NCBI GenBank assembly: GCA_905200905.1
Contig: CAJKMA010000010.1
Span: 1 to 57,516 of the forward strand
Direction of reading: 5' to 3'
DNA: 57,516 bases
Source of the DNA: an uncultured Bacillota bacterium
Lineage (GTDB): Bacteria; Bacillota; Clostridia; Lachnospirales; Lachnospiraceae
Part shown: positions 19,501 through 26,663 of the stretch, in pieces
Position numbering within the stretch: position 1 is the stretch's first letter
Layout: every line of letters begins with the position of its first letter
Program-made: the position numbers and the translations under genes
The notes under the pieces: generated by a model
Told to the model about the DNA's origin: nothing
Seen by the model: the letters and a program-made list of their open reading frames with translations, nothing else
The model's database searches: none

Positions 19501-21540
19501 GCTGATGTATCAGCAGTAGCTCAAATTAGTGATAAGAGCAACACGAATATATTGGCCTCCATTTTAAAGCTTGGCGGCACAGATGTGCTGGATGCATTCC
19601 GAACCTATATCTATGATTCAGATGTTTCAGGGGCAGTCTCGGCAGGGATGGAAATTCAGGCGCGAGACGGCAAAGAATACGAATACAAAAATGACCCGAT
19701 TTATAGTGTTTATAGTGGAAATGCCGGAGGCTTTGGCGGTGCCATGCTTAATGGCTCTGTAAAAAATTCCAAGGTGACAAATCTTTGCAAGGTCAGTGGA
19801 ATGAATTATACTGGCGGATTTATTGGGCATCTCGGTAAGAGCGGTACAGTTGATTTGGATAATTTAGGCGCATTGAAAGACTTGTTGAGCGCAGGTGCGG
19901 GCTTGATGGATATTTTCGGTTCGCATGTAGATAACTGTAGTGTTTCCGGTGTGACGGAAGGCTTTACCGTCCATAGTGATAATACGATAGATAAACAGAA
20001 AAGATCGGAAATCGCGGGTGGCTTCACAGGCTTTGCAGATTTGGGCAGACTGTCGGGTGATAAGGTTACCGGATTGAAGCAGGTGACAAGTGGACAGATT
20101 GCCGGCGGTTTTGCAGGAAAAACCAATTTTGCCTATCTTGCAGACATTAAACTGAATTCGGATTTGGTCAAATATTTAGTGAAGGCTGTGAATCAGATTT
20201 TACAGGCTCTGCAGTTGGATAAGTTGCAAAAAGGTGATGTCATTAAAATTAATTTAGGTATTATAGAGATTAATGCTCTATATGACGGAGAACTGGCAGT
20301 AATTAATTTGTTTGGATTAAAAATCAAGGTGGGATTGGCAAAAGATAAGAGTCTTGCAACAATCTATATCGGAGACAGTAAGATTGAAATCAACTGCTCT
20401 GAGGGCGGCACCATTGATGAAACTGCATTGAGCAATGAAATTAATATTTCTCTGATCAAGGCGAATAGGACGAAGATGGATTCTTGTACAGTAACCGGCG
20501 TGAAAGAAGGCTATGACGTCTATGGCGGCGGTGCCGGAAATAATACAAATGGCACAGGCGAATATGGAATTGCCGGTGGCTTTGTCGGATGGAATAACGA
20601 AGGTTTATTTAAAAACAATAATATGTATTATGCCGATGTGATTCGAGGTGCCAAAGGTTTGACTGGTCCATTTACCGGAAAAGCAAGCTTGAAGTCCAAT
20701 TGGGATTTTAATGACATTGTAGGAATTGAGGGTGATGAAAATCGTTATCGGATTTATCGTCACGGCAAGTCCAATTATGAGGATTTGTTTGGACAATCAC
20801 ATAAGCTGCTCGATGAAGGGCATGATGCTTCAGGTGAATGGGAGAATATATTTACCATTCGTCATATGACAAAAGATAAGGTAGAGAAGTTTAAAGATTT
20901 AAAAGATGCGATTATGGGAAATCAAAACAGCCCGGCAACGGAACCAGCGAATGTTTATCTGGAAGACGGAGCGATGGCTGTACTGATGGATAATATACCG
21001 ACAAATCCTGTAGAACCGGAAAGTCCGGAGCCGGAACCTGATATCCAAGACCCATGTAAGGATTTGATTGAACTTCGAATCAAAAAGGTTTGGAAAGGCG
21101 ATGATGAAAAAGACCGTCCGAATGAAGTTGTATTCCATATTACAAGAAGTTACAAAGTGGGTGAAGATATAATCGAAGACACAACCTTCAATGAAGAAGT
21201 AATCTTGAAGAAAGAGGACGTGCAGACATCGGATATATGGGAAAAGGTTCTTTCCGGGCCAAAGTTTACCGCATACCATGTGGGTAAGGATGGAAAGAAA
21301 TACTACTATACCTATAAGATTAGTGAGACAAAGGTTGACGGTTATACAACCAAGGTAACTTATCCTAAAACAGATACCTATCATTACAATATTACCGTAA
21401 CTAATACAAAACGGTTTAGCAGCCTTCTTCCAGAAACAGGCGGACAGGGAACTTCCATTATCTATGGATTTGGACTTATCCTTCTGGTAGCTTGTATAAT
21501 CTCTTTCAGATTGCGGAAGAAAGAACATTTCAATTCATGA
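13531..21540 (+). CDS. Giant LPETG-anchored adhesin with about 30 AGGFxG motifs
   Basis: The protein has about 2669 residues. The ATG at 13531 (MWGEKKNKH) is preferred over 13510 because GAAGGAGAA lies just before it. The signal peptide ends near TVSAQE. A Ser/Glu/Pro-rich stretch (about 45-115) follows, then three modules with an xYNxxQLQAIG-type motif (VYNIRQLQAIG, IYNNYQLQLIA, IGNEQQLRAIG) and a region with FRDIDLL and NWTPIHFSG. From about residue 640 to 2360 there are about 30 copies of [AT]GG[FY]xG, mostly in pairs about 110-140 residues per pair, alternating with Leu-rich inserts such as GGLLGDILDLLNPIL. This resembles GLUG-type repeats and predicts a long beta-solenoid fibre. A Cna-B-like domain (IELRIKKVWKGDDEKDRPNEVVFHI) and LPETGGQGT, a membrane helix and RLRKK end it. 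It is probably a substrate of the class C sortase and a long-range adhesin. Confidence 0.9.
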   Translation: MWGEKKNKHLFNWKVGKKVTAWLLIFSIFFQTLTVSAQELPNELQEQILEEAVTEMENHVEQAEQSESSEPLEPSEPSAPLPESQESDSMQEENLPENESLDEQNQTPTEEEIPIDLYENGVIKVYNIRQLQAIGTGEPVRTDDMQEELFSTGTELVSEGQTITYALDAAYMLMNEIPLSSEAIWNLPEGFTGTFSGTPVEDDVLYDQETDTVYIYNNYQLQLIASENSAEEPVMSNDMIPEKVGVGQLLYKDGTPADESAEAAQEYLTYSKEHNYVLSPSFTEKMPELLAEQYVLENEKDGQKGGRAYIGQQYTIIDNEKYILIGNEQQLRAIGSDKRVTPMLFLRTEAGILVKRIHIVPYYPGDADFNMDSFFDAGISYQPGDIEKGSENFQYKQQTDDAKKKELMNIDWGSDTLLGEIVETVGGLLGGLLGTLFGSQELVGLTVDRNNTPSIGAGKPWGSNGEYTSFRDLEKEYKDLKYSSDANYIIFRDIDLLQGDYSNRQDDNWTPIHFSGKMEGRLNMQQDVSPTIKNIHVEQTGKLNMETTSGIGFFGTISNKLDENTLGSAGTAVVKNIHLEQVSVNNESTEVEDNVTSLVDLVTKLLGGLLGDILDLLNPILGNLKLGQVIEALLTLKQKSPDLFATGSFAGRIVGDVRVENCTVTQASVTSARGISGGFVGFTEGVEKYDGLSDILKGVVKVLSTLLNIVPGVGLGDLITILLENDVSLGELIPTGYHNPMITDCSVALQNGNVGNATQDYNGGFVGIQTGTKISNSSVLGLTSVQAKNGAGGFAGLERDAIIKGLLNDAGITLYEIDAKSGQENCKVNSQNLVIETTESYAGGFNGAMANSISKGSSVTGLLKVKAGKYAGGFAGRATIGFGTTLGGDDEKKPTLVDSVSKLLEKVLASGSEAEKNQLLTLAGVMPSKIHGCTVEGSSLVIESTKDYAGGMIGQGDGVKITADKTDFGGKVTGLHEIKAGKYAGGAAGSVVTADAVGVLNNTLGIGQFIPFELSNISVEGTAWAVTATEKYAAGACGLMLGGKADDVTVSGIQSVQAGNYTGGFAGRTGASSLASAGGLDVLGLVKLNNVLSLADGVQVTITNCETASGADSGLTVLSDGTAALTDGEDFTAGGFIGESVASVVEASHVKNVKSVVAKHSDTKGSYAGGFIGRSHTGGLAGLAQEDEDGNLKLPGILEVSSLLNLVPYLLPKYTDTTVTFTSNGEKPQVEGQLAGGFAGAMQSGKVDNSTSKEAFAVLGLESVKGESHAGGFAGKVDAGAAASSDGLNLLGGILKLDIGQLLNVLQVYIPIIQSAGVKSVKKGFTVEATDSDSYAGGYLGYGGGVQIKDSDVTSLKHTKVTPPNDSLESSNGESYFTEASQYAVKGGKYAGGYAGCVDIDSAAAVGGGLKLLGNIQLTNLLEALNVVTSTIKNSDVNGCVGGYSVLANGSDTNNQNLGKAGGFIGEMSGTIIKNSDANLFAYVIGREAAGGYAGIMEPGNVASVLENASILDGLLNVTDSLTNLVQSFIPIIEDSQTSSVPCGGAVRAEGFTDTQCVRGLAGGYVGYNHGGRILGNAAEGSKECAAIRIRSVYGGEFAGGFTGLMETADLAGTGNLKLLFGLLETSNVLSLLGAVYPTETNTAVYGPLRKVDMDTWNKWATAVGNNGVYGDQFPNTPVDTDQKLQELIKQYAYGYNVKAGRKKVGTQDMEAGVAGGYVGRMKAGVVTNAHAWDAKDIIAYTSAGGFAGEMITGGVAEVGKVSLLGLDITGSISAVQTFVPVIRNSDITGFQSGMTVKVTGIPVKSSTLKIEKVGYAGGYVGYMIGGQIWGNWQPVTTYSATDAVPDPNNHRCFAANLRKVEGTKAVGGFAGQIDPASAAALDTASSKGLLGGLLQNLIQSPEDLLKVLNTTIATVHGADVSAWDDWGIIINGAYTDGLGNTAYAKTAGGFAGEINGAVIGELNKPNNGIHVSNVRSVTGGEYAGGFFGLADVSAVAQISDKSNTNILASILKLGGTDVLDAFRTYIYDSDVSGAVSAGMEIQARDGKEYEYKNDPIYSVYSGNAGGFGGAMLNGSVKNSKVTNLCKVSGMNYTGGFIGHLGKSGTVDLDNLGALKDLLSAGAGLMDIFGSHVDNCSVSGVTEGFTVHSDNTIDKQKRSEIAGGFTGFADLGRLSGDKVTGLKQVTSGQIAGGFAGKTNFAYLADIKLNSDLVKYLVKAVNQILQALQLDKLQKGDVIKINLGIIEINALYDGELAVINLFGLKIKVGLAKDKSLATIYIGDSKIEINCSEGGTIDETALSNEINISLIKANRTKMDSCTVTGVKEGYDVYGGGAGNNTNGTGEYGIAGGFVGWNNEGLFKNNNMYYADVIRGAKGLTGPFTGKASLKSNWDFNDIVGIEGDENRYRIYRHGKSNYEDLFGQSHKLLDEGHDASGEWENIFTIRHMTKDKVEKFKDLKDAIMGNQNSPATEPANVYLEDGAMAVLMDNIPTNPVEPESPEPEPDIQDPCKDLIELRIKKVWKGDDEKDRPNEVVFHITRSYKVGEDIIEDTTFNEEVILKKEDVQTSDIWEKVLSGPKFTAYHVGKDGKKYYYTYKISETKVDGYTTKVTYPKTDTYHYNITVTNTKRFSSLLPETGGQGTSIIYGFGLILLVACIISFRLRKKEHFNS
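15480..20595 (+). repeat. Protein-level repeat region of the giant adhesin
   Basis: Thirty recognisable [AGT]GG[FYMA]xG or close variants occur, for example SGGFVGF, NGGFVGI, AGGFAGR, TGGFIGH, AGGYVGY and AGGFVGW. Typical paired units read NS-x-V-x-G, then a variable strand, then AGGFxGE, then V-x-S-x-V-x-x-L-x-x-V-x-x-x-YAGGFAG. The nucleotide copies have diverged, so the array is old and not a recent slippage product. Confidence 0.85.
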
Positions 21541-21547
21541 TATAGGA

Positions 21548-21576
21548 CAGTTTTAGAGGATACTGTTTTATATAAT
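21548..21576 (+). promoter_or_regulatory. Possible internal promoter of the D2 pilin
   Basis: TATAAT at 21571-21576 lies 35 bases before the pilin start in a 71-base gap. No good -35 is seen. ATAGGACAGTT just upstream resembles ATAGGACCAGTT before cassette 1 (46-57), but the CGTTGGTATT core is missing. Confidence 0.3.
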
Positions 21577-21611
21577 AAAATAATTTTAAAATATGCAAAG
21601 GAGAAACGAGC

Positions 21612-23174
21612 ATGAAAAAAGTAAAAAAATTAATGGCATTGCTGTTATCCATGATTATGGTATTTGCTATGAGTGTGACAGCATTTGCCGCAAACACTAC
21701 AAATGGAAATCTGACAGTCAACCTTCAGAATGGTTCTTTAAAAAATCAGAGAATTTATCTTTTTAAACTGTTTGACTACAAAAGTGTAAATCCCGCTAAG
21801 TATACTGTGAATGACAAGTACAAAACTCAGTTACAGACAGTTTTAAAGACATCATCAACTGAAAGCTACGATTTATATTCTGCAATTGTAGCTTTAGGCA
21901 AGGATAATTCTGAGAGTGTACAGAACTTTGCTAACGATTTTACAAAAGAAGTCATTAAAGATGGAAGCATTGTAGGTACACAAGAAACAGACTACAAGAT
22001 TGCGGATGTAATAGCGGAAGGAACTAGCTATGTGTTTGAAAACGTTACTCCAGGATACTATTTGGTATATCTTGGCGGTTCTGTAAGTATCCAGTCCTCT
22101 CTGGTAACAGTGAATGGAAATACATCTGTAAACTTAAAATCCACAACACCGATTCCAGATAAAAAGGGAGATAAACCATCTGTAAATATCGGTGATGTTA
22201 TCACTTATACTGTAGATTTTACGATTCCGGACATTACAGGATATATGCAGGATACCTATGTATTTACTTTAAAGGATACCCTGAGTGACGGTCTGGACTT
22301 CGTTAAGAGCGCAGCAGATAAAACGGTAGTCACTGCCGGTAATTTAGAGGTTTCTGTGAAAATCGACAATAACAATGCTATGAATATGAATGCAACAGTA
22401 ACTGGAAGAACACTGACTCTGGATTTGAAGCAGACGGTCATTGAGAATCAGGAACCTAAGGGACAGAAAGTCACAGTTACCTATTATGCGCAGGTCAATG
22501 AAAATGCAGAGACAGGCGGCACAAGCAATAGTGCGAAGCTGGAATATACTAATAACCCGACAACAGGTGAAACAGGAGAATCTACTCCGGACGTAGTAGA
22601 AACACCTACTTTTGATATTAAGGTACATAAGTATGAGCAGGGAAAAGATACAGAATATCTTGCAAATGCAACTTTCCAGCTCCATAAAGAGAAACCGAAT
22701 GGAACTGTTATTAAAATGGTAGACGAAAGTACTAACGGTAAATATACGGTTGCAAAGGATCAGGAAAAGGCTACAGTTACAGAGCTGAAAACAGCAGCAG
22801 AGCAGATTGGTGGCACAGGCGCCAACCTGCAAATTTACGGTCTGGCAGAGGGAACCTACTATCTTGTTGAGACAAATGCACCGGAAGGGTTTACTGACCT
22901 GTATGGTGTAGTTAAGATTGTGATTACAAAAGATGAGACTCCAGCAGGCTATTCAATCACAGCACAGGTAGAAGATCCGGAAGGAATGGGAACCGGAATT
23001 ATGCCGACTCCATTGGATACAAAAGGAAATGTTATAAGTATTGAGAATAAACGCGGAACAGTTCTGCCTGGTACGGGTGGAATGGGTACCGTAATCTTTA
23101 CAGTAGCAGGTATCCTTCTGATCCTCGGTGTAGGTGCAAGCTTCGTAATCAGCAGAAAACGTAAAACCGAGTAA
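21612..23174 (+). CDS. Major pilin with D2 isopeptide domain, LPGTG-anchored
   Basis: The protein has 520 residues, with AAAGGAG before the ATG. The signal peptide ends around AFAANTTNG. An N-terminal domain (about 28-175) is followed by a fimbrial isopeptide-forming D2-type domain (about 176-335: PSVNIGDVITYTVDFTIPD, FTLKDTLSDGLDF, GQKVTVTYYAQVN). A SpaA-type domain follows (about 345-470; FDIKVHKYEQG, with an E-box-like YYLVETNAPEGF). The C-terminus is LPGTGGMGT, a membrane helix and SRKRKTE. This is a backbone pilin of the SpaA/RrgB class, polymerised by class C sortases, and the adjacent sortase fits. It is unrelated in fold family to the FctA pilin of cassette 1. Confidence 0.9.
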   Translation: MKKVKKLMALLLSMIMVFAMSVTAFAANTTNGNLTVNLQNGSLKNQRIYLFKLFDYKSVNPAKYTVNDKYKTQLQTVLKTSSTESYDLYSAIVALGKDNSESVQNFANDFTKEVIKDGSIVGTQETDYKIADVIAEGTSYVFENVTPGYYLVYLGGSVSIQSSLVTVNGNTSVNLKSTTPIPDKKGDKPSVNIGDVITYTVDFTIPDITGYMQDTYVFTLKDTLSDGLDFVKSAADKTVVTAGNLEVSVKIDNNNAMNMNATVTGRTLTLDLKQTVIENQEPKGQKVTVTYYAQVNENAETGGTSNSAKLEYTNNPTTGETGESTPDVVETPTFDIKVHKYEQGKDTEYLANATFQLHKEKPNGTVIKMVDESTNGKYTVAKDQEKATVTELKTAAEQIGGTGANLQIYGLAEGTYYLVETNAPEGFTDLYGVVKIVITKDETPAGYSITAQVEDPEGMGTGIMPTPLDTKGNVISIENKRGTVLPGTGGMGTVIFTVAGILLILGVGASFVISRKRKTE

Positions 23175-23248
23175 CAGAATCAGATGATAATCGGTTAAGA
23201 AAATGTGAGAATTTCACAGAAGAAACAATAGCTATGTAAAAAACACTA

Positions 23249-23283
23249 TAGTCTGGAATCCGGTTAGGCCGGATTTCAGACTA
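23249..23283 (+). promoter_or_regulatory. Strong intercistronic hairpin between D2 pilin and sortase C
   Basis: TAGTCTGGAATCCGG (23249-23263) pairs with CCGGATTTCAGACTA (23269-23283): a 15-bp stem with one G-T wobble and a 5-base loop, followed by ATAATATAAC rather than a T-run. It mirrors the hairpin at 8489-8514 in cassette 1. It may stabilise the pilin message or reduce sortase expression. Confidence 0.65.
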
Positions 23284-23308
23284 ATAATATAACATTAGGG
23301 AGAATGTA

Positions 23309-24163
23309 ATGAGAAAAAAAAGAAAAAGACTTTTATTTGATATAATTCGTATTTTGGTTCTTCTGATTGCTTTCTCCGTGTTGTTATATCCGACAATCAG
23401 TAACTATCTCTATGAGAAGAACAGTTCCCGTGCGGTGAATAACTATGATGATACTTCAGAAAAGTTGGATGAAGCCAAGAGGCAGGCGATTCTGCAGGAG
23501 GCAAGAGAATACAATGCACGATTAGTGTGTGGAACGGAGATTGCGGGGGATACGTTTCACACCAAGGAAGAGATAACTTCTGAATATGCCCAGCTCTTAT
23601 GTATGGATGTCAGTGGTATGATGGGGTATATTATCATTCCAAAGATTGATGTGGAACTTCCCATATACCATACGACCTCGGAAGCAGTGTTGCAAAGCGG
23701 AATCGGACATTTTCCGTCTTCCTCGTTGCCTGTAGGCGGGGAAACAACTCATGCAGTTCTGACCGGACATAGAGGACTTCCATCTAAAAAACTTTTTACG
23801 GATCTGGACAAGATTGAAGATGGGGATGTATTTTATGTCAAGATATTAGGAGAGACCTTTGCTTATCAGGTGAATCAGATATTAACCGTTCTTCCAGAAG
23901 AGACAGACGCCTTGCGGATTGAGAATGGCAAAGATTATGTCACTTTGGTGACATGTACTCCGTATGCGGTCAATACCCACAGGCTGCTAATTCGTGGAAC
24001 GAGAATCCCGTACGAGGAGGCAGAAGCAGTTGCACCGCCGGAGATTGACAGGAGAATCAAGCTGCCATTTGAGGTACAGGTTCTGCTGATTGGACTTGGA
24101 GTGCTGTTGGTCACCATTATAATTTGGATTATTATAAGAAAAGTAAGGAGAAAAAGAAAATGA
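23309..24163 (+). CDS. srtC: Class C sortase, pilus-polymerising
   Basis: The protein has 284 residues with an N-terminal membrane segment (about 8-28) and a second one at the C-terminus (about 255-277), which is typical of class C. Catalytic residues are His154 (TGHRGLPSKKLF), Cys216 (LVTCTPYAVNTHR) and Arg225 (HRLLIRGTR). The lid region before the domain reads IAGDTFHTKEE, a variant of the usual DP[FW] lid motif. It is expected to join LPXTG-type pilins (21612-23174) through Lys residues and to attach the minor pilin and perhaps the giant adhesin. Its TGA overlaps the next ATG by three bases. Confidence 0.92.
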   Translation: MRKKRKRLLFDIIRILVLLIAFSVLLYPTISNYLYEKNSSRAVNNYDDTSEKLDEAKRQAILQEAREYNARLVCGTEIAGDTFHTKEEITSEYAQLLCMDVSGMMGYIIIPKIDVELPIYHTTSEAVLQSGIGHFPSSSLPVGGETTHAVLTGHRGLPSKKLFTDLDKIEDGDVFYVKILGETFAYQVNQILTVLPEETDALRIENGKDYVTLVTCTPYAVNTHRLLIRGTRIPYEEAEAVAPPEIDRRIKLPFEVQVLLIGLGVLLVTIIIWIIIRKVRRKRK

Positions 24164-24906
24164 AATTTGCCAGAAAAAAATACAGATGGATAGGAATCCT
24201 TTGTTTCACAATTGCGTTGTTCTGGGGACTTTCCGTATCAGCCAGTAGTTTTCCTCAGGCATCTATCACAATTTTCTACCATGGGGTAACTCCAAAGGAA
24301 GAAAGTATTGCGCTATCAGGGGCAGAGTTTGTGTTACATAAAGTCGGACTTTATCAAGATAATAAATGGATGTTTGAAGGAGAGTTTGCAGGATGTGAGG
24401 TTTCTCTGAATGATATGAGTGCATCGGGTCAGCTTGAAGCGGCAAAACAGATCAGGAAATATGCAGAATCACATCACATTCAGGGAAATTCCCAAAAAAC
24501 AGACCGGAATGGTTACCTTACCTTTACCGGATTGGAGAATGGATTGTATCTAATCATGCCGGTCAAAGAAGTGACTTGTGGAGGAGGCATATTCCGTTCG
24601 GAGGCTTTTCTGGTTCAGGCGCCAGAAATAAATGAGCTTGGAAATGAGATTTATGAAATTAAGGTCGAACCTAAAAATGAATGGGTATCCGATGATAAAG
24701 AACCAGAAGTAAAACCAGAAAATAAACCACAACAAAAACCTGAGTATTCACCCTCAAAAGGAGAAAATGCGAAGACAGGAGATAAAACCCCTGTTGAGTT
24801 ATTTGCCAAAATATTAGCGGTTAGTGTGATTATGATTGTATTGCTGATATTTTGGAGAAACCGTGACAAAAAAGATGAAGAACAACTAAATGAACGAAAA
24901 TTTTGA
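24160..24906 (+). CDS. Minor/basal pilin of cassette 2, SpaA-like
   Basis: The protein has about 248 residues. The ATG at 24160 overlaps the sortase stop (ATGA) and follows a purine-rich AAGGAG-type site. The signal peptide ends near SVSASS. One SpaA/Cna-B-like domain follows (SGAEFVLHKVGLY, TDRNGYLTFTGLENGLYLIMPVK), then a Pro/Lys/Glu stalk (EPEVKPENKPQQKPEYSPSKG), then NAKTGDKTP, a membrane helix and a charged tail. The sorting motif lacks the LPXTG leucine-proline, like the FctB-like protein of cassette 1. It is probably the wall-proximal pilin, attached by a housekeeping sortase. Confidence 0.8.
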   Translation: MKFARKKYRWIGILCFTIALFWGLSVSASSFPQASITIFYHGVTPKEESIALSGAEFVLHKVGLYQDNKWMFEGEFAGCEVSLNDMSASGQLEAAKQIRKYAESHHIQGNSQKTDRNGYLTFTGLENGLYLIMPVKEVTCGGGIFRSEAFLVQAPEINELGNEIYEIKVEPKNEWVSDDKEPEVKPENKPQQKPEYSPSKGENAKTGDKTPVELFAKILAVSVIMIVLLIFWRNRDKKDEEQLNERKF

Positions 24907-24942
24907 AAATTGCACTGAGAACTACTCTAACATAATCGCTAT

Positions 24943-24986
24943 TTCCCCTGCATACATTGTAAAAAGATGTATCCAGGGGAATTTTT
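24943..24986 (+). terminator. Terminator of pilus cassette 2 overlapping the spoIIID ribosome-binding site
   Basis: TTCCCCTG (24943-24950) pairs with CAGGGGAA (24974-24981), and after one C-C mismatch ATACA pairs with TGTAT. Five T follow (24982-24986), then the GTG start of spoIIID. The right arm contains AGGGGA, the only ribosome-binding site for spoIIID. The structure can end pilus transcription and also hide the spoIIID translation start on any read-through RNA. Confidence 0.75.
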
Positions 24987-25241
24987 GTGAAAGATTATAT
25001 CGAAGAACGGGCGGTTGAAATTGCAGAGTATATTATAGAGACAAAGTCTACAGTGCGGCAGACAGCGAAGAAATTCGGGATAAGTAAAAGTACGGTACAT
25101 AAAGACTGCACAGAACGTCTCCTCCAGATAAATCCATCTTTAGCCGCAGAAGCTAGGAAGGTTTTAGATGTAAACAAGCAGGAGCGTCATATTCGCGGTG
25201 GACTGGCTGCCAAGGAGAAGTATTTGCATCAGCACGGATAA
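24987..25241 (+). CDS. spoIIID: Stage III sporulation regulator SpoIIID
   Basis: An 84-residue DNA-binding protein of the mother-cell sporulation cascade. It has a helix-turn-helix STVRQTAKKFGISKSTVHKDCTERL followed by INPSLAAEARKVLD and the basic RHIRGGLAAKEKY, matching the whole length of Bacillus SpoIIID. The start is GTG with AGGGGA 7 bases upstream, inside a hairpin. A mother-cell promoter was not identified; it would have to lie inside or just after the preceding minor pilin gene. It is strong evidence for a spore former. Confidence 0.95.
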   Translation: MKDYIEERAVEIAEYIIETKSTVRQTAKKFGISKSTVHKDCTERLLQINPSLAAEARKVLDVNKQERHIRGGLAAKEKYLHQHG

Positions 25242-25319
25242 AAATGTAGAAATGGTTCTTGTATCTTAAATAAGCCAAGAGTATAATGACTTGAGAAACA
25301 AAAAGAAGGGGGGCTTATT

Positions 25320-26663
25320 ATGGATACGAAGAACCGTTTTTTCTCAAATGCAGATTTGCGAAAACTGATTATACCACTGGTTATTGATCAGTTTTTGCAA
25401 GCTTTTGTGGGGCTTGCAGATTCCATTATGGTAGCTAGTGTAGGGGAGGCAGCAGTTTCTGGGGTTTCACTGATTGATACTATTATGGTACTGATTCTCA
25501 ATATTTTTACAGCACTTGCCACAGGAGGAGCTGTGATTGCGGGGCAGTTCTTAGGGAAAAAGAGAGGAGAGATGGCCTGCAAGTCCACCAATCAGTTGAT
25601 TTCTTTTACACTGAAAGCATCTCTAGTGGTAATGGTATTATGCTATTTTGGAAGAAACTTCATTACTCATGTGGTGTTTGGGAAAATTGAAGCGGATGTC
25701 ATGTATAACTGTAATGTGTATATGTTTATTGTTTTTGCTTCTATTCCTATGACAGCCTTGTACAATGCAGGAGCTGCTATTTATCGTGCAATGGGAAATT
25801 CTTCGGTAGCAATGAAGATATCTTTATTAATGAATGCTATTAATTTAGGTGGGAATGCACTGCTGATTTTTGGATTCCATAGAGGTGTGGAAGGGGTGGC
25901 AATTCCAACTCTGATTTCGAGAACTGTTGCATGTGTAATTATGATGTTTTTGCTTAACAATCAGAAACAGACCTTGCATTTGTTACATCCGTTTTCTTTT
26001 AAAACAGATTGGGGACTGTTGAAAAAAATTTTATATATTGGTATTCCAAATGGTTTGGAAAACAGTATGTTCCAGTTAGGAAAGATTTTGGTTCTGAGCG
26101 TTGTTACCAGCTTTGGAACGGCTTCTATTGCAGCCAATGCGGTATCCAATAATGTGGCCACTTTTGCGGTGCTTCCCGGGATGTCAATTGGGTTTGCTAT
26201 TTTAACAGTAAGTGCTCAATGTGTAGGAGCTGGAGATTATGAACAAGTAAACTATTATACCAAGAAACTCATAAAAACAGTGTATGTGTCTCTGGTTGCA
26301 GCAAATATTTTAGTAGTGCTGGCAGTACCTTTTATTATTCAGATTTATGGATTATCTACAGAAGCAAGTCAATATGCACATAAAATATTAATCTACCACT
26401 CTATTTGTGCAGTTACTATTTGGCCATTATCTTTTTCCTTACCAAATACTTTGAGAGCTGCTGCGGATGTAACTTACACTATGATTTTATCTATTATTTC
26501 CATGTGGGTGTTCCGAATTGGATTTAGTGTAGTGCTAGGTGTGTACTTCCATATGGGGGTATTTGGCGTGTGGGTTGCTATGACCATTGACTGGTTGTTC
26601 CGGGCAATTTGTTTTGTGATACGGTATCTGAAAGGAAAATGGAAACATGCAGCGCTAGTGTGA
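25320..26663 (+). CDS. MATE family efflux transporter
   Basis: The protein has 447 residues and about 12 membrane segments, arranged as two MatE halves (LIIPLVIDQFLQAFVGLADSIMVASVGEAAVSGVSLIDTI at the start; a second half from about GIPNGLENSMFQLGKILVL). It is predicted to export cationic or aromatic compounds with Na+ or H+. The substrate cannot be inferred. The ATG at 25320 has a strong GAAGGGGGG site. It is monocistronic between spoIIID and a terminator at 26703. Confidence 0.9.
   Translation: MDTKNRFFSNADLRKLIIPLVIDQFLQAFVGLADSIMVASVGEAAVSGVSLIDTIMVLILNIFTALATGGAVIAGQFLGKKRGEMACKSTNQLISFTLKASLVVMVLCYFGRNFITHVVFGKIEADVMYNCNVYMFIVFASIPMTALYNAGAAIYRAMGNSSVAMKISLLMNAINLGGNALLIFGFHRGVEGVAIPTLISRTVACVIMMFLLNNQKQTLHLLHPFSFKTDWGLLKKILYIGIPNGLENSMFQLGKILVLSVVTSFGTASIAANAVSNNVATFAVLPGMSIGFAILTVSAQCVGAGDYEQVNYYTKKLIKTVYVSLVAANILVVLAVPFIIQIYGLSTEASQYAHKILIYHSICAVTIWPLSFSLPNTLRAAADVTYTMILSIISMWVFRIGFSVVLGVYFHMGVFGVWVAMTIDWLFRAICFVIRYLKGKWKHAALV

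Noticed and set aside
15480..20595. Repeats of the giant adhesin as a possible CRISPR or satellite array
   Set aside because: The repetition is at protein level; nucleotide copies are diverged and unevenly spaced inside one open frame.
20899..21528. A 209-residue minus-strand frame opposite the giant adhesin C-terminus
   Set aside because: It lies fully antisense to a well-supported gene, with no ribosome-binding site or recognisable domain.
22344..22832. A 162-residue minus-strand frame inside the D2 pilin
   Set aside because: It is Cys/Phe/Ile-rich antisense of a Gly/Thr-rich pilin with no family features.
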